Shown here in pieces: positions 17,831 through 29,907 of a DNA stretch of 64,000 nucleotides (its first letter is position 1; every line of letters begins with the position of its first letter). Under the pieces are notes generated by a model that ran no database searches, had not been told where the DNA came from, and was given only the letters and a program-made list of their open reading frames with translations. The DNA is from Accumulibacter sp. (GTDB lineage Bacteria; Pseudomonadota; Gammaproteobacteria; Burkholderiales; Rhodocyclaceae), in assembly GCA_024235715.1 (NCBI GenBank), contig JACKLW010000006.1, positions 310,001 through 374,000 on the forward strand, written 5' to 3'. A program made the position numbers and the translations under genes.

Positions 17831-18977
17831 CGACGATGCCGATCGCGGCACGCGCCGCCAGCGCCACTGCGCGGGCTTTTTCCGGGTCGTCGTCGACCAC
17901 CGTGAAGTGCCCCATCTTGCGGCCGTGCCTGGCGTGGTGCTTGCCATAGAGGTGCAGCTTGAGGCCGGGAAAAGCGTGCAGTCGCGACCAGTCGGGTTCA
18001 CGGTAGCGACTGCCGGCTGGACCGTCCTCGTACCAGATGTCACCGAGCAGGTTGACCATCGCCGCCGCCGAGTGCGCACGCGGGTCACCGAGCGGCAAGC
18101 CGCACAGCGCGCGTACCTGCTGCTCGTACTGGCTGGTCAGGCAGGCGTCGAGCGTGTAGTGGCCGCTGTTGTGCGGACGCGGCGCCATTTCGTTGACCAC
18201 CAGTTCGCCATCCACCACAAAGAATTCGACCGCCAGGGTGCCGATATAGGCCAGGCCGTCGGCGACCTTTTCGGCCAGTTCGGCGGCACGGGCGCGCAGC
18301 GTCGGCGCAACGCGCGCTGGTACCAGAGATACGTCGAGGATGCCCTTGCGGTGGCTGTTTTCGACGGCCGGGAAGCATTTCACCTGGCCGTCCTGGTCAC
18401 GCGTCAGGACCACCGACACTTCGCTGCCGAGCACGAGTTTCTGTTCGAGGACACAGGTCTCGCCCCTGAAGTGCCGGAAGGCGGCGATCGCCTCGTCACG
18501 GCCGGCGACGACCGCTTGCCCCTTGCCGTCGTAGCCGAAACGGGCGACCTTCAGGATGGCCGGGAACAGGCCGGCCGGGGCGTCACGCAGGTCCTGCTCG
18601 CCGTGCACTGCAACGAAGTCGGCAATCGGCAGCGCGTTCTCGCGCAGGAAGTTCTTTTCGGCGATGCGATTCTGGCAGATGCTCACCGCCGCCGCCGCCG
18701 GGCGCACGAGAACGAATTTTGCGAGGTAGTCCAGGGTGCCGGCCGGGACGTTCTCGAACTCGGTGCTGATCGCCGTACAGCCCTGCGCCAGTTCGTCGAG
18801 CGCCGGGTAATCGTCGTAGCCCGCGATCAGATGACGATCGGCGATCATTCCGGCGGGACTGTGCGGGTCGGGGTCGAGAACCCACACCGGGTAGCCCAGT
18901 TCGTGCGCCGCAGCGACGAAAAAGCGGCCGAGCTGGCCACCGCCGAGCATGCCGAGAGTCGCGGGGGGAAGAATCAT
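17820..18977 (-). CDS. purK: N5-carboxyaminoimidazole ribonucleotide synthase
   Basis: ATP-grasp enzyme of purine synthesis that carboxylates aminoimidazole ribonucleotide to N5-CAIR, the substrate of PurE. The product is 385 residues, a normal length. ATP-grasp features are readable: TLGMLGGGQLGRFF at the N-terminus, ILKVARFGYDGKGQ, and the metal-binding region FFVVDGELVVNEMAPRPHNS. It lies 67 bases downstream of purE and overlaps the following Sua5 gene by 11 bases. Confidence 0.96.
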   Translation of the reverse strand: MILPPATLGMLGGGQLGRFFVAAAHELGYPVWVLDPDPHSPAGMIADRHLIAGYDDYPALDELAQGCTAISTEFENVPAGTLDYLAKFVLVRPAAAAVSICQNRIAEKNFLRENALPIADFVAVHGEQDLRDAPAGLFPAILKVARFGYDGKGQAVVAGRDEAIAAFRHFRGETCVLEQKLVLGSEVSVVLTRDQDGQVKCFPAVENSHRKGILDVSLVPARVAPTLRARAAELAEKVADGLAYIGTLAVEFFVVDGELVVNEMAPRPHNSGHYTLDACLTSQYEQQVRALCGLPLGDPRAHSAAAMVNLLGDIWYEDGPAGSRYREPDWSRLHAFPGLKLHLYGKHHARHGRKMGHFTVVDDDPEKARAVALAARAAIGIVDAA

Positions 18978-19044
18978 CGCCCCGTGCTCGGCTGGCGCGT
19001 GCGGATCGCGGTCGCAGGCGCGCCTGTGTTCTTGCAGCGTCCGC

Positions 19045-19542
19045 TCACACTTCCGGCAGTTTCATGGCCATTACCTTGGCCGCCTGGGATTGCCGGAATG
19101 CGCCGAGACGCTGCGCCAGTGCAGCGTCGCCGGTGGCCAGCATGGCGACGGCAAACAGCGCCGCATTGGCTGCCCCGGCCTCTCCGATCGCAAAAGTGGC
19201 GACCGGAATGCCTTTCGGCATCTGCACGATCGAGAGCAGCGAGTCCTGACCGGACAGCGCCTTTGACTGCACCGGCACCCCGAGTATCGGCAGCGTGCTC
19301 TTGGCGGCGAGCATGCCCGGCAGATGCGCGGCACCGCCGGCGCCGGCGATGATCGCCTTCAGGCCACGTTCGGCGGCGGTCGCCGCATACTCGAAGAGCA
19401 GATCGGGGGTGCGATGCGCGGAAACGACGCGGGCCTCGAAGGGCACGCCGAACTCCTTGAGCATCACCGCCGCTGCCTGCATCGTCGGCCAGTCGGAATC
19501 GGAACCCATGACGACGCCGACCAGCGGTGCCTGCTGCGCCAT
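19045..19542 (-). CDS. purE: N5-CAIR mutase, class I PurE
   Basis: Converts N5-CAIR to CAIR in purine synthesis. The product is 165 residues, the normal size of bacterial class I PurE. Conserved segments [29 protein letters not shown] and [16 protein letters not shown] are intact. The start codon overlaps the folD stop by one base (TGATG at about 19540-19544), showing translational coupling; purK follows. Confidence 0.96.
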   Translation of the reverse strand: MAQQAPLVGVVMGSDSDWPTMQAAAVMLKEFGVPFEARVVSAHRTPDLLFEYAATAAERGLKAIIAGAGGAAHLPGMLAAKSTLPILGVPVQSKALSGQDSLLSIVQMPKGIPVATFAIGEAGAANAALFAVAMLATGDAALAQRLGAFRQSQAAKVMAMKLPEV

Positions 19543-20393
19543 CAGTGTGCCCCTCTTTCCGCAGCTTCGAGGGTGTTGGCGAGCAGCATGGTGATGGTCA
19601 TCGGCCCGACGCCACCGGGGACCGGCGTGATCGCCGCGGCGATTTCGCTGACCGGACCGAAGTCGACGTCGCCGCAGAGTTTGCCGTCCGGCAGGCGATT
19701 GATGCCGACGTCGATGACCACCGCACCGGGTTTGACCATCTCGGCAGTGACGAAACGTGCGCGGCCGAGCGCGGCAACCAGGATATCGGCGCGCCGGGTG
19801 TGGAAGAGCAGGTCACGGGTCTGCGAGTGGCAGATGGTGACCGTCGCGCTGGCCTGCATCAGCAGCATTGCCATCGGCTTGCCGACGATGTTCGAGCGCC
19901 CCAGGACGACAGCCTCCTTGCCTTTCAGTTCGATGCCGGCGTCGGCGAAGAACTTCATGATGCCGTAGGGCGTACACGGGATGAAACGGGGATTGCCCTG
20001 CATCAGCGCGCCGACGTTCTCGGCATGAAAACCGTCGACGTCCTTTTCGGGAGCGATGGCCTTGAGCACCGCGTCGCTGTCAAAATGCCTGGGTAGCGGC
20101 AGTTGCACCAGAATGCCGTGGATTTCCGGGTCGGCGTTGAGTTCGGCGATCTTCGCCAGCACCAGCCCGGGCTCGACTTCAGGGGGGTAACTGATCTTCT
20201 CCGAGTGAAAGCCGGCCTGCGCGCAGGCGTTCACCTTGTTGCGCACGTAGACCTGCGAAGCGGCGTCTTCGCCGACCAGGATCACCGCCAGCCCGGGGCG
20301 GGTGCCGCGGGCAGCGAGCGCTTCGGCGCGGGTCTTGAAATCGGCGCGCAGCTTTTTTGCCAGCACGGTGCCGTCGAGTATTTTTGCCGTCAT
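19542..20393 (-). CDS. folD: Bifunctional methylenetetrahydrofolate dehydrogenase/cyclohydrolase
   Basis: Interconverts 5,10-methylene-, methenyl- and 10-formyl-tetrahydrofolate, supplying formyl groups for purine synthesis. The product is 283 residues, a normal length. Visible motifs are the substrate-site segment [34 protein letters not shown] of the NADP-binding domain and [15 protein letters not shown]. It is the first gene of the leftward folD-purE-purK-Sua5 operon; AGGA lies about 11 bases before the ATG at 20391-20393. Confidence 0.96.
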   Translation of the reverse strand: MTAKILDGTVLAKKLRADFKTRAEALAARGTRPGLAVILVGEDAASQVYVRNKVNACAQAGFHSEKISYPPEVEPGLVLAKIAELNADPEIHGILVQLPLPRHFDSDAVLKAIAPEKDVDGFHAENVGALMQGNPRFIPCTPYGIMKFFADAGIELKGKEAVVLGRSNIVGKPMAMLLMQASATVTICHSQTRDLLFHTRRADILVAALGRARFVTAEMVKPGAVVIDVGINRLPDGKLCGDVDFGPVSEIAAAITPVPGGVGPMTITMLLANTLEAAERGAH

Positions 20394-20504
20394 TTCGGAG
20401 TTTCCTGGGGTGGCCAGCGGGCAAAGGGGCGAATGGCGAAACGCCGCAGGTGCGCGCTTGGCCTCTTCACATCGATCTTGGAGGAGGGGGATTCTATCGC
20501 AAAA

Positions 20505-21149
20505 TCAGGCGGCGTCCGATGCTGCGTCTGCGTTCGCCGCCTGCGCGGCAGCCGTGCGTCCGGCAGCGAAGGCCAGCCGGTTGAGTTCGACGAGTGCAGC
20601 CTTCTTGTGCGCAAAGCGTTTGAGGACGCAGCGTTCGAGGATTTCTGCCGGGAACGACAGGTGGTCGGAGATGGCGCCGAGCATCACCGTATTTCCCAGC
20701 CGGATATCGCCGAGTTCCTGGGCGATGGTCGAGGCATCGAAGGAGAAGACGCGGCTGCCGGCGGCGCGAATGCTGGCCACCGGATCCTCGGGATAGTCGT
20801 AGAGTCCAAGTTCGACGACCGGCGGCACCAGGCGGCCGCTGTTCATCAGCACCAGTCCCCGCGGCCGCAACATGTGCCGCCAGCGCATGGCCTCCGCGGC
20901 TTCGAAACCGAGCAGCACATCGGCCGAGCCGGGGTCTATCTGCGGCGACAGCACTTTCCGGCCAAAGCGCAGGTGCGAGGAGACGACGCCGCCACGCTGC
21001 GCCATGCCGGCGACCTCGGTTTTCTTGACGTCGTGACCGAGTTCGATCGCTGCCTCGGCGAGGATTTCGGTGGCGGTCATGACGCCCTGGCCACCGGTGC
21101 CGACGACGAGAATGTTGGTGGTCTCGAACCTGCCTGCTGCTGCGGACAT
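20505..21149 (-). CDS. iorB: Indolepyruvate ferredoxin oxidoreductase, beta subunit
   Basis: Gamma-domain-like subunit of the thiamine-dependent aryl-pyruvate oxidoreductase, working with IorA to turn indolepyruvate or phenylpyruvate into aryl-acetyl-CoA with reduction of ferredoxin. The product is 214 residues from ATG 21147-21149. Visible features are ILVVGTGGQGVMTATEILA, KKTEVAGMAQRGGVVSSHLR and DVLLGFEAAEAMRW, typical of the family. A GTG seven codons upstream is possible, but AAAGG is better placed for the ATG. It follows iorA on the same strand after 166 bases. The C-terminus is Ala-rich. Confidence 0.92.
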   Translation of the reverse strand: MSAAAGRFETTNILVVGTGGQGVMTATEILAEAAIELGHDVKKTEVAGMAQRGGVVSSHLRFGRKVLSPQIDPGSADVLLGFEAAEAMRWRHMLRPRGLVLMNSGRLVPPVVELGLYDYPEDPVASIRAAGSRVFSFDASTIAQELGDIRLGNTVMLGAISDHLSFPAEILERCVLKRFAHKKAALVELNRLAFAAGRTAAAQAANADAASDAA

Positions 21150-21315
21150 CTGCTGGCTACCTTTCAGCACTGCGCTTCAAGTCGCCTGGGCGACTCACGA
21201 AGCGCCCTTCTCCCTCGCACGGGAGACGGGTCGGTCTTGCGGGAAACGGTCATCGCTTTCATGACCGTCGAGGGGCGCGCCGGCCATTTCCCGGCGCCGC
21301 CTGCCGTACGCCTGC

Positions 21316-23199
21316 TCAGCTTTTTCTGACCACCTTGATCGGCATGGCCAGCGTATCGACATGGACGATTGCATCCGGTGCGCAGGGCTTCAGGCACAAG
21401 CCGCAGCCGGTGCATGCGGCGCTCTCGATGCGCACGAAGGCGAGCTCGACCTCGCGACCGCTGGCTTTCGTGACGCGGTCGCGGCGGGTGACGTGGATCG
21501 CCGGGCAGCCGACATCGACGCAGTTGCCGCAGCCGGTGCATCTGTCCTCGACCACCGTGTACGGCTTGAGCGCGTGGTAGTCCTTGATCAGCACGCAGGG
21601 CTGGCTGGTGATGATCACCGAGGGTTCGGGAATCTTCGTCTCGTCGCGCAGCGTGCGCAGCAGTACCGGCAATTCGTAGGCGTCTACGACGTGCACGCGT
21701 TCCTCGCGCACCCCGAGTGCCTTCACCAGGGTCGCGAAATCGACGCGCGGCGCTTCGTTGCCGTGAATGTCGCGGCCGTTGCCGGGATTGTCCTGGCCGC
21801 CGGTCATGCCGACCGCGCGGTTGTCGAGCAGCAGCACGGTAACGTTGCCGCGGTTGTAGACGATGTCCAGCAGGCCCTGCATCCCCATGTGCAGGAAGGT
21901 CGAATCGCCGATCACGGCGACGATCTTCTGCTTCTCTTCGCTGGCGCTGCGGCCCTTGTCGAGTCCCAGCGCCATGCCCATCGAGGCGCCCATCGAGATG
22001 CATGCGTCGAGCGCGTTCCACGGCTGACCGAAGCCCAGCGTATAGCAGCCGATGTCGCCCGAGATGGTGACGTTTCGCAACTGCGAGAGCGTGTAGTAAA
22101 CGCCCAGGTGCGGACAGGCGACACACATCGTCGGCGGACGCGGAAAGACCGGCATCGGTGCTGCTCTGGCGGAGTCGGGCAGTGCCTCGCCGAGCAGCCG
22201 GGCCATGGCCGGCTTGAGTACCTGCGGCGAAAGCTCGCCGGACTGCGGCAGGATGTCCTTGCCGCTGACCGTGATGCCTTGCGCCTTGAGTTCCGTCTCG
22301 ATCAGCGGCTCGACCTCTTCAACGACGACCAGGGTGTCGCACTGGCCGGCGAACTCGCGGACGCTGTCGAACGGAACGGGGAACGACAGGCCGAGCTTGA
22401 ATACCGGCGCCTCGGGGAAGCTCTCGCGGACATGCATGTACGCCGGGCCGGAAGTGACGAAACCGACCCGGCGGTCGCTGCCCGCCTCGATGACGTTGAG
22501 CGCCGAGACCTCGGCTTCGGCGCGCAGGCGGCGCTCGCGGTCGAACACCATCGGCAGGCGGCGGCCAGCGGCGCTCGGCACCATCACCCAGCGCCCGACA
22601 TCCTTGTGGAAGCCGGCCACCGGTCGTTCATTGCGCAGGCCAACGCCGACCAGCCCCTTCACATGACAGATGCGCGTCGTCATGCGCAGGATCACCGGCG
22701 TCTCGAAGCGCTCGGAGAGTTCGAACGCGGCCAGCGCGAAATCGTGCGCTTCCTGGGAATCTGCCGGTTCGAGAATCGGCACATGCGCGAAGCGGCCCCA
22801 GAAGCGCGAATCCTGCTCGTTCTGCGACGACGAGAGGCCGACGTCGTCGGCGATGGCGATCACCAGACCGGCGGCAACGCCGGTCAGGGTCATGGTCATC
22901 AAGGCATCCGAAGCGACGTTCATGCCCACGTGCTTCATGGCGCAGAAGCTGCGCGAACCGGCCATCGCGGCGCCGAAAGCGACTTCCAGCGAGACCTTCT
23001 CGTTTACCGACCACTCGGCGTAGATATCCGGATAGGTGGCCACGCACTCGAGCATCTCGGTCGCCGGCGTTCCCGGATAGGCCGCCGCAACGCGCACGCC
23101 AGCCTCCCAGACGGCGCGTGCCACGGCCTCGTTTCCGGACATCAGAAGCCGGCTCGGTGCCTCGACGGGGCGGTTTGACAGCACTGCTTCTGCGCTCAT
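21316..23199 (-). CDS. iorA: Indolepyruvate ferredoxin oxidoreductase, alpha subunit
   Basis: Thiamine-diphosphate subunit of 627 residues. The N-terminal pyrimidine-binding domain contains RVAAAYPGTPATEML and EWSVNEKVSLEVAFGAAMAG. The pyrophosphate-binding domain has GDIGCYTLGFGQPWNALD and AVIGDSTFLHMG. Two 4Fe-4S clusters end the protein (CTGCGNCVDVGCP and CTGCGLCLKPCAP). This is a route for aromatic amino-acid breakdown that passes electrons to ferredoxin, usually used when oxygen is low. It is transcribed away from aceE. Confidence 0.95.
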   Translation of the reverse strand: MSAEAVLSNRPVEAPSRLLMSGNEAVARAVWEAGVRVAAAYPGTPATEMLECVATYPDIYAEWSVNEKVSLEVAFGAAMAGSRSFCAMKHVGMNVASDALMTMTLTGVAAGLVIAIADDVGLSSSQNEQDSRFWGRFAHVPILEPADSQEAHDFALAAFELSERFETPVILRMTTRICHVKGLVGVGLRNERPVAGFHKDVGRWVMVPSAAGRRLPMVFDRERRLRAEAEVSALNVIEAGSDRRVGFVTSGPAYMHVRESFPEAPVFKLGLSFPVPFDSVREFAGQCDTLVVVEEVEPLIETELKAQGITVSGKDILPQSGELSPQVLKPAMARLLGEALPDSARAAPMPVFPRPPTMCVACPHLGVYYTLSQLRNVTISGDIGCYTLGFGQPWNALDACISMGASMGMALGLDKGRSASEEKQKIVAVIGDSTFLHMGMQGLLDIVYNRGNVTVLLLDNRAVGMTGGQDNPGNGRDIHGNEAPRVDFATLVKALGVREERVHVVDAYELPVLLRTLRDETKIPEPSVIITSQPCVLIKDYHALKPYTVVEDRCTGCGNCVDVGCPAIHVTRRDRVTKASGREVELAFVRIESAACTGCGLCLKPCAPDAIVHVDTLAMPIKVVRKS

Positions 23200-23352
23200 C
23201 TGCGCTCCTCGAACAGGAAAAAATTACCGACAAAGCGGGAAACTTAGCCGTTCATTGACGATTTCACGTTGACGCAGATCAACTTCCTTGGCGCGTTACG
23301 GTCAATAGGGGGTGCCAAGGCGCGTGCAGGGGGGCCGGGAACGGCCAAAAAA

Positions 23353-23381
23353 TTGCACGATACAAAACCATGTTTTACAAT
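23353..23381 (+). promoter_or_regulatory. Sigma-70 promoter of the aceE-aceF-lpdA operon
   Basis: TTGCAC (23353-23358) and TACAAT (23376-23381) are separated by exactly 17 bases, close to consensus. Transcription would start near 23388 and leave about 120 bases of untranslated leader before the aceE ATG. The rest of the 310-base gap 23200-23509 shows no gene and must also contain the iorA promoter on the other strand, which I could not pick out. Confidence 0.65.
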
Positions 23382-23509
23382 GCGGCAAGCACAAGATTGG
23401 TGCGCTGCGGTACTTTGCGGCGAAACAAGGTACTACCCTTGCGCTTGCCGTGCATTTTGGCGCGCAGCACACTTTCACTTCACGATTCTGCAGATCAGGA
23501 GACAAGTTC

Positions 23510-26203
<2,694 letters not shown>

Positions 26204-26215
26204 GGGAGCGCTCTG

Positions 26216-27832
26216 ATGAGTCAATTGATCGAAGTAAAAGTCCCTGACATCGGCGATTACACCGACGTGCCGGTGATCGACGTCTGTGTCAAGGCCGGTG
26301 ACGTCGTCAAGGTCGATGACGCGCTGGTGACCCTGGAGTCCGACAAGGCGACCATGGACGTGCCGTCTTCGGCGGCCGGCGTGGTCAAGGAGGTGCGGGT
26401 CAAGCTTGGCGACAAGCTCTCGGAGGGTGCGGTGGTCGTCGTCCTCGAAGCGACCGGCGAAAGCGCCGCAGCCGCGCCGCAGGCCGCCGCGCCCGGCGCT
26501 CCCGCTGCCGCGCCGGCAGCTGCTCCCGTAGCCGCCGCTGGCGCGCCTGTCGAGGTCAGCGTGCCCGATATCGGTGACTACACTGATGTGCCGGTGATCG
26601 ACATCTGCGTCAAGGTGGGTGACACGGTCAAGGTCGATGATGCGCTGGTGACACTGGAGTCCGACAAGGCGACCATGGACGTGCCGTCATCGGCGGCTGG
26701 CGTGGTCCGGGAGATCAAGGTCAAGCTCGGCGACAAGATCTCCGCAGGCGCGGTGGTCGTCGTTCTCGACAGTGGCGGCGCAGCGACAGCTGCCGTTGCC
26801 GCCGCTCCGGAAAGTGCCCCGGCGAGTGCCCCGGCAGCGCTCCCTGCCGCCAGCGCGCCGTCGGCGGCTGCCGCACCGCCGGCCGCCGGACCGGCCCTCG
26901 GCGCCAGGACGCACGCCAGTCCCTCGGTACGCCTGCTGGCCCGCGAACTCGGTGTTGACCTCGCCAGGGTCACGCCGAGTGGTCCCAAGTCCCGCATTCT
27001 CAAGGAAGATGTCAGCGCCTACGTCAAGAGCGCGCTGAGCGCCGCTCCGGCCGCCTCGGCGGCCGCCGGGGCTTCGCTCGGCGGTGGCCTCGACCTGCTG
27101 CCCTGGCCGAAAGTCGACTTCGCCAAGTTCGGCGCGGTCGAGGTCAAGCCCCTGTCGCGGATCAAGAAGATTTCGGCGCAGAACCTGGCGCGCAACTGGG
27201 TGATGATCCCGGCGGTGACCTATCACGAAGACGCCGACATCACCGAGCTCGAAGCCTTCCGCGTGGCGATGAACAAGGAGAACGAAAAGTCTGGAACCAA
27301 GATCACCATGCTCGCTTTCCTGATCAAGGCCTGCGTCATGGCGCTGAAGAAGTTCCCGGAGTTCAACAGCTCGCTCGACGTCCAGAACGGCGAAATGAGT
27401 CTGGTCATGAAGCAGTACTTCAACATCGCCTTCGCTGCCGACACGCCGAACGGCCTGGTCGTACCGGTGGTCAAGAACGCCGACCAGAAATCGGTGACGC
27501 AGCTCGCCGTCGAAAGCGGCGAGCTGGCGAGGAAGGCGCGTGACGGCAAGCTCGGCCCCGCCGAAATGTCGGGTGCCTGTTTCACCATTTCCAGCCTTGG
27601 CGGAATCGGCGGGACCTACTTCTCGCCGATCGTCAATGCACCCGAAGTGGCCATCCTGGGGGTCAACAAGTCGGTGATGAAAGCGGTCTGGAACGGCCGC
27701 GAGTTCGCGCCGCGGCTGATCCTGCCCCTGTCGCTGACCGCCGACCATCGCGTCATCGACGGCGCGCTGGCCACCCGCTTCAATGTCTACCTTGCCCAGT
27801 TGCTCGCCGACATGCGACGCGTGCTGCTTTGA
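26216..27832 (+). CDS. aceF: Pyruvate dehydrogenase E2, dihydrolipoyl acetyltransferase with two lipoyl domains
   Basis: Core of the pyruvate dehydrogenase complex, moving acetyl groups to CoA. The product is 538 residues: two nearly identical lipoyl domains (lipoyl-Lys44 and Lys151, both in LESDKATMDVPSS) separated and followed by Ala/Pro linkers, a peripheral subunit-binding domain around SVRLLARELGVDL, and a catalytic domain ending with His511 in TADHRVIDG. GGGAG precedes the ATG. Only 12 bases separate it from aceE and 13 from lpdA. The two lipoyl-coding stretches are near-repeats at the DNA level. Confidence 0.96.
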   Translation: MSQLIEVKVPDIGDYTDVPVIDVCVKAGDVVKVDDALVTLESDKATMDVPSSAAGVVKEVRVKLGDKLSEGAVVVVLEATGESAAAAPQAAAPGAPAAAPAAAPVAAAGAPVEVSVPDIGDYTDVPVIDICVKVGDTVKVDDALVTLESDKATMDVPSSAAGVVREIKVKLGDKISAGAVVVVLDSGGAATAAVAAAPESAPASAPAALPAASAPSAAAAPPAAGPALGARTHASPSVRLLARELGVDLARVTPSGPKSRILKEDVSAYVKSALSAAPAASAAAGASLGGGLDLLPWPKVDFAKFGAVEVKPLSRIKKISAQNLARNWVMIPAVTYHEDADITELEAFRVAMNKENEKSGTKITMLAFLIKACVMALKKFPEFNSSLDVQNGEMSLVMKQYFNIAFAADTPNGLVVPVVKNADQKSVTQLAVESGELARKARDGKLGPAEMSGACFTISSLGGIGGTYFSPIVNAPEVAILGVNKSVMKAVWNGREFAPRLILPLSLTADHRVIDGALATRFNVYLAQLLADMRRVLL

Positions 27833-27845
27833 TCAGGAGAAGACC

Positions 27846-29597
27846 ATGAGCCAGATCATTGAAGCAAAAGTGCCCGATATCGGCGACTACCACGACGTCC
27901 CGGTCATCGACGTCTGCGTTGCGGTTGGCGATACCGTCCAGGTCGACGACGCGCTGGTCACCCTCGAATCCGACAAGGCGACGATGGATGTGCCGAGCAA
28001 CGTGGCCGGCGTCGTCAAGGAAGTGAAGGTCAAGCTGGGCGACAAGATCTCCGAAGGCGCGGTGGTGGTGCTGATCGAGACCAGTGACGCCGTCCCGGCT
28101 TCGGCTGCAGCGTCGCCAGCGGCCACGGCTGCCACCCCGGCTGCGGCAACTGCGCCGGCGCCACAGGCGGCGGCCGCGATCGGCGGCAGCGCCGACATCG
28201 AGTGCGAGATGCTCGTTCTCGGTGCCGGCCCGGGCGGCTATTCGGCCGCCTTCCGCAGTGCCGACCTGGGCATGAAGACGGTCCTCATCGAGCGCTACGC
28301 GACGCTCGGCGGCGTCTGCCTGAACGTTGGTTGCATCCCGTCGAAAGCGCTGCTGCACATCGCCGGGGTCATGGACGAAGCGCAGCACATGGGCGACTGC
28401 GGGGTCAGCTTCGCTGCCCCCAGTGTCGATCTCGACAAGCTGCGGGCGCACAAGGACAAGGTCGTCGGCAAGCTGACCGGCGGTCTGGCGGGCATGGCCA
28501 AGGGGCGCAAGGTCGAAGTCGTGCAGGGCGTCGGGCAGTTTCTCGACCCCAACCACGTCGAAGTGACGCTTGCCGACGGCGGCAGGAAGACCGTCAGGTT
28601 CCAGAAAGCGATCATCGCCGCCGGCTCGCAAGCCGTCGCGCTGCCGTTCATGCCCAATGACGATCCGCGGGTGGTCGACTCGACCGGTGCCCTCGAGCTG
28701 CGGCAGATTCCGAAAAGCATGCTGGTCATCGGTGGCGGCATCATCGGCCTTGAAATGGCCAGTGTCTATTCCGCGCTCGGCTCGCGCATCACCGTCGTCG
28801 AACTGGGGCCGGTACTGATGCCCGGCGCCGATCGCGACCTGGTCAAGGTCTGGGAGAAGAAGAACGCCCACCGCTTCGATCGTATCCTGCTCAACACCGG
28901 CGTCGTTGCTTCCAGCGCAAGCGGCGACGGCATCGAAGTCACCTACAGCAACGACGAGAAGGAAAGCTTCGATCTGGTTCTGGTCGCCGTCGGGCGTTCC
29001 CCCAATGGCCGGAAACTGGCGGCCGAGAACGCCGGCGTCGCGGTCAGCGATCGTGGCTTCATTGCGGTCGATGCGCAACAGCGTACCAACGTGCCGCACA
29101 TCTTCGCCGTCGGCGACATCGTCGGGCAGCCAATGCTGGCGCACAAGGGCGTTCATGAAGCGCACGTCGCCGCCGAGGCCGCGAATGGCAGCAAGCGCTG
29201 TTTCGACGCCCTGCAGATCCCGTCGGTCGCCTATACCGACCCGGAGATCGCCTGGGCCGGCAAGACCGAGGAGCAGTGCCGTGCCGAAGGCGTCAAGTAT
29301 GGCAAGAGCGTCTTCCCCTGGGCCGCTTCGGGTCGGGCGCTGGCCAACGGTCGCGAGGAGGGTTTCACCAAGCTGATCTTCGACGAGGAAACGCACCGCA
29401 TCATCGGCGGCAGCATCGTCGGCACCGAAGCCGGCGACCTGATCGGTGAAATCTGCCTGGCCATAGAAATGGGCTGCGACGCTGCCGACATCGGCCACAC
29501 CATCCACCCGCACCCGACACTCGGCGAGTCGGTGGGCATGGCTGCCGAGGTGTACGAAGGTGTGTGCACCGACCTGCCGGCGATGAAGAAGAAGTAG
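27846..29597 (+). CDS. lpdA: Dihydrolipoamide dehydrogenase (E3) with an N-terminal lipoyl domain
   Basis: FAD enzyme that reoxidises the lipoyl groups of E2 with NAD+. The product is 583 residues, about 110 more than a plain E3, because a lipoyl domain (Lys44 in LESDKATMDVPS) and an Ala/Pro linker precede the flavoprotein. The FAD site (VLGAGPGGYSAAFRSADLG), the redox disulfide C158/C163 in GGVCLNVGCIPSKAL, the NAD site (LVIGGGIIGLEMASVYSALG) and the active-site IHPHPTLGE are intact. Fused lipoyl-E3 proteins are known in betaproteobacteria and Neisseria. CAGGAGAAG precedes the ATG at 27846. It completes the operon, giving three lipoyl domains in total. Confidence 0.96.
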   Translation: MSQIIEAKVPDIGDYHDVPVIDVCVAVGDTVQVDDALVTLESDKATMDVPSNVAGVVKEVKVKLGDKISEGAVVVLIETSDAVPASAAASPAATAATPAAATAPAPQAAAAIGGSADIECEMLVLGAGPGGYSAAFRSADLGMKTVLIERYATLGGVCLNVGCIPSKALLHIAGVMDEAQHMGDCGVSFAAPSVDLDKLRAHKDKVVGKLTGGLAGMAKGRKVEVVQGVGQFLDPNHVEVTLADGGRKTVRFQKAIIAAGSQAVALPFMPNDDPRVVDSTGALELRQIPKSMLVIGGGIIGLEMASVYSALGSRITVVELGPVLMPGADRDLVKVWEKKNAHRFDRILLNTGVVASSASGDGIEVTYSNDEKESFDLVLVAVGRSPNGRKLAAENAGVAVSDRGFIAVDAQQRTNVPHIFAVGDIVGQPMLAHKGVHEAHVAAEAANGSKRCFDALQIPSVAYTDPEIAWAGKTEEQCRAEGVKYGKSVFPWAASGRALANGREEGFTKLIFDEETHRIIGGSIVGTEAGDLIGEICLAIEMGCDAADIGHTIHPHPTLGESVGMAAEVYEGVCTDLPAMKKK

Positions 29598-29623
29598 CCG
29601 GAGCGACTCCCGGCCGTACGATG

Positions 29624-29652
29624 GTGCCGCCGCACTTCAAGTGCGGCGGCAC
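29624..29652. terminator. Strong hairpin after lpdA, possible terminator
   Basis: A 14-bp perfect inverted repeat (GTGCCGCCGCACTT, C, AAGTGCGGCGGCAC) lies 27 bases beyond the lpdA stop. There is no T run, so it may stabilise the mRNA end rather than terminate by itself. The gap 29598-29907 between the convergent lpdA and PEP-CTERM genes otherwise holds only a small 8-bp hairpin at 29832-29849. Confidence 0.5.
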
Positions 29653-29907
29653 GCAGCTTGGGACCGGGCTTGCCCGTCCCCATGAGTGCAGAAAACACGA
29701 CATTGGCGTCGGAAAGCAGTCGCCCGCACTGTCTGTCGCTGCACGCGCCTTGCGGAAGCTTCGTCGGCGATTTTCTGTTCGCTGACTCGCGTTTCACGTT
29801 ACCGTAACCTGTGATTCCCGTGCTGCGACGACGGGCAGGTCCCTGCCCGGAGACCAGTGCCGGCAACCTGTCTCACGGCTTGCATCGCAACGCCCGTCTT
29901 TCGCTTG

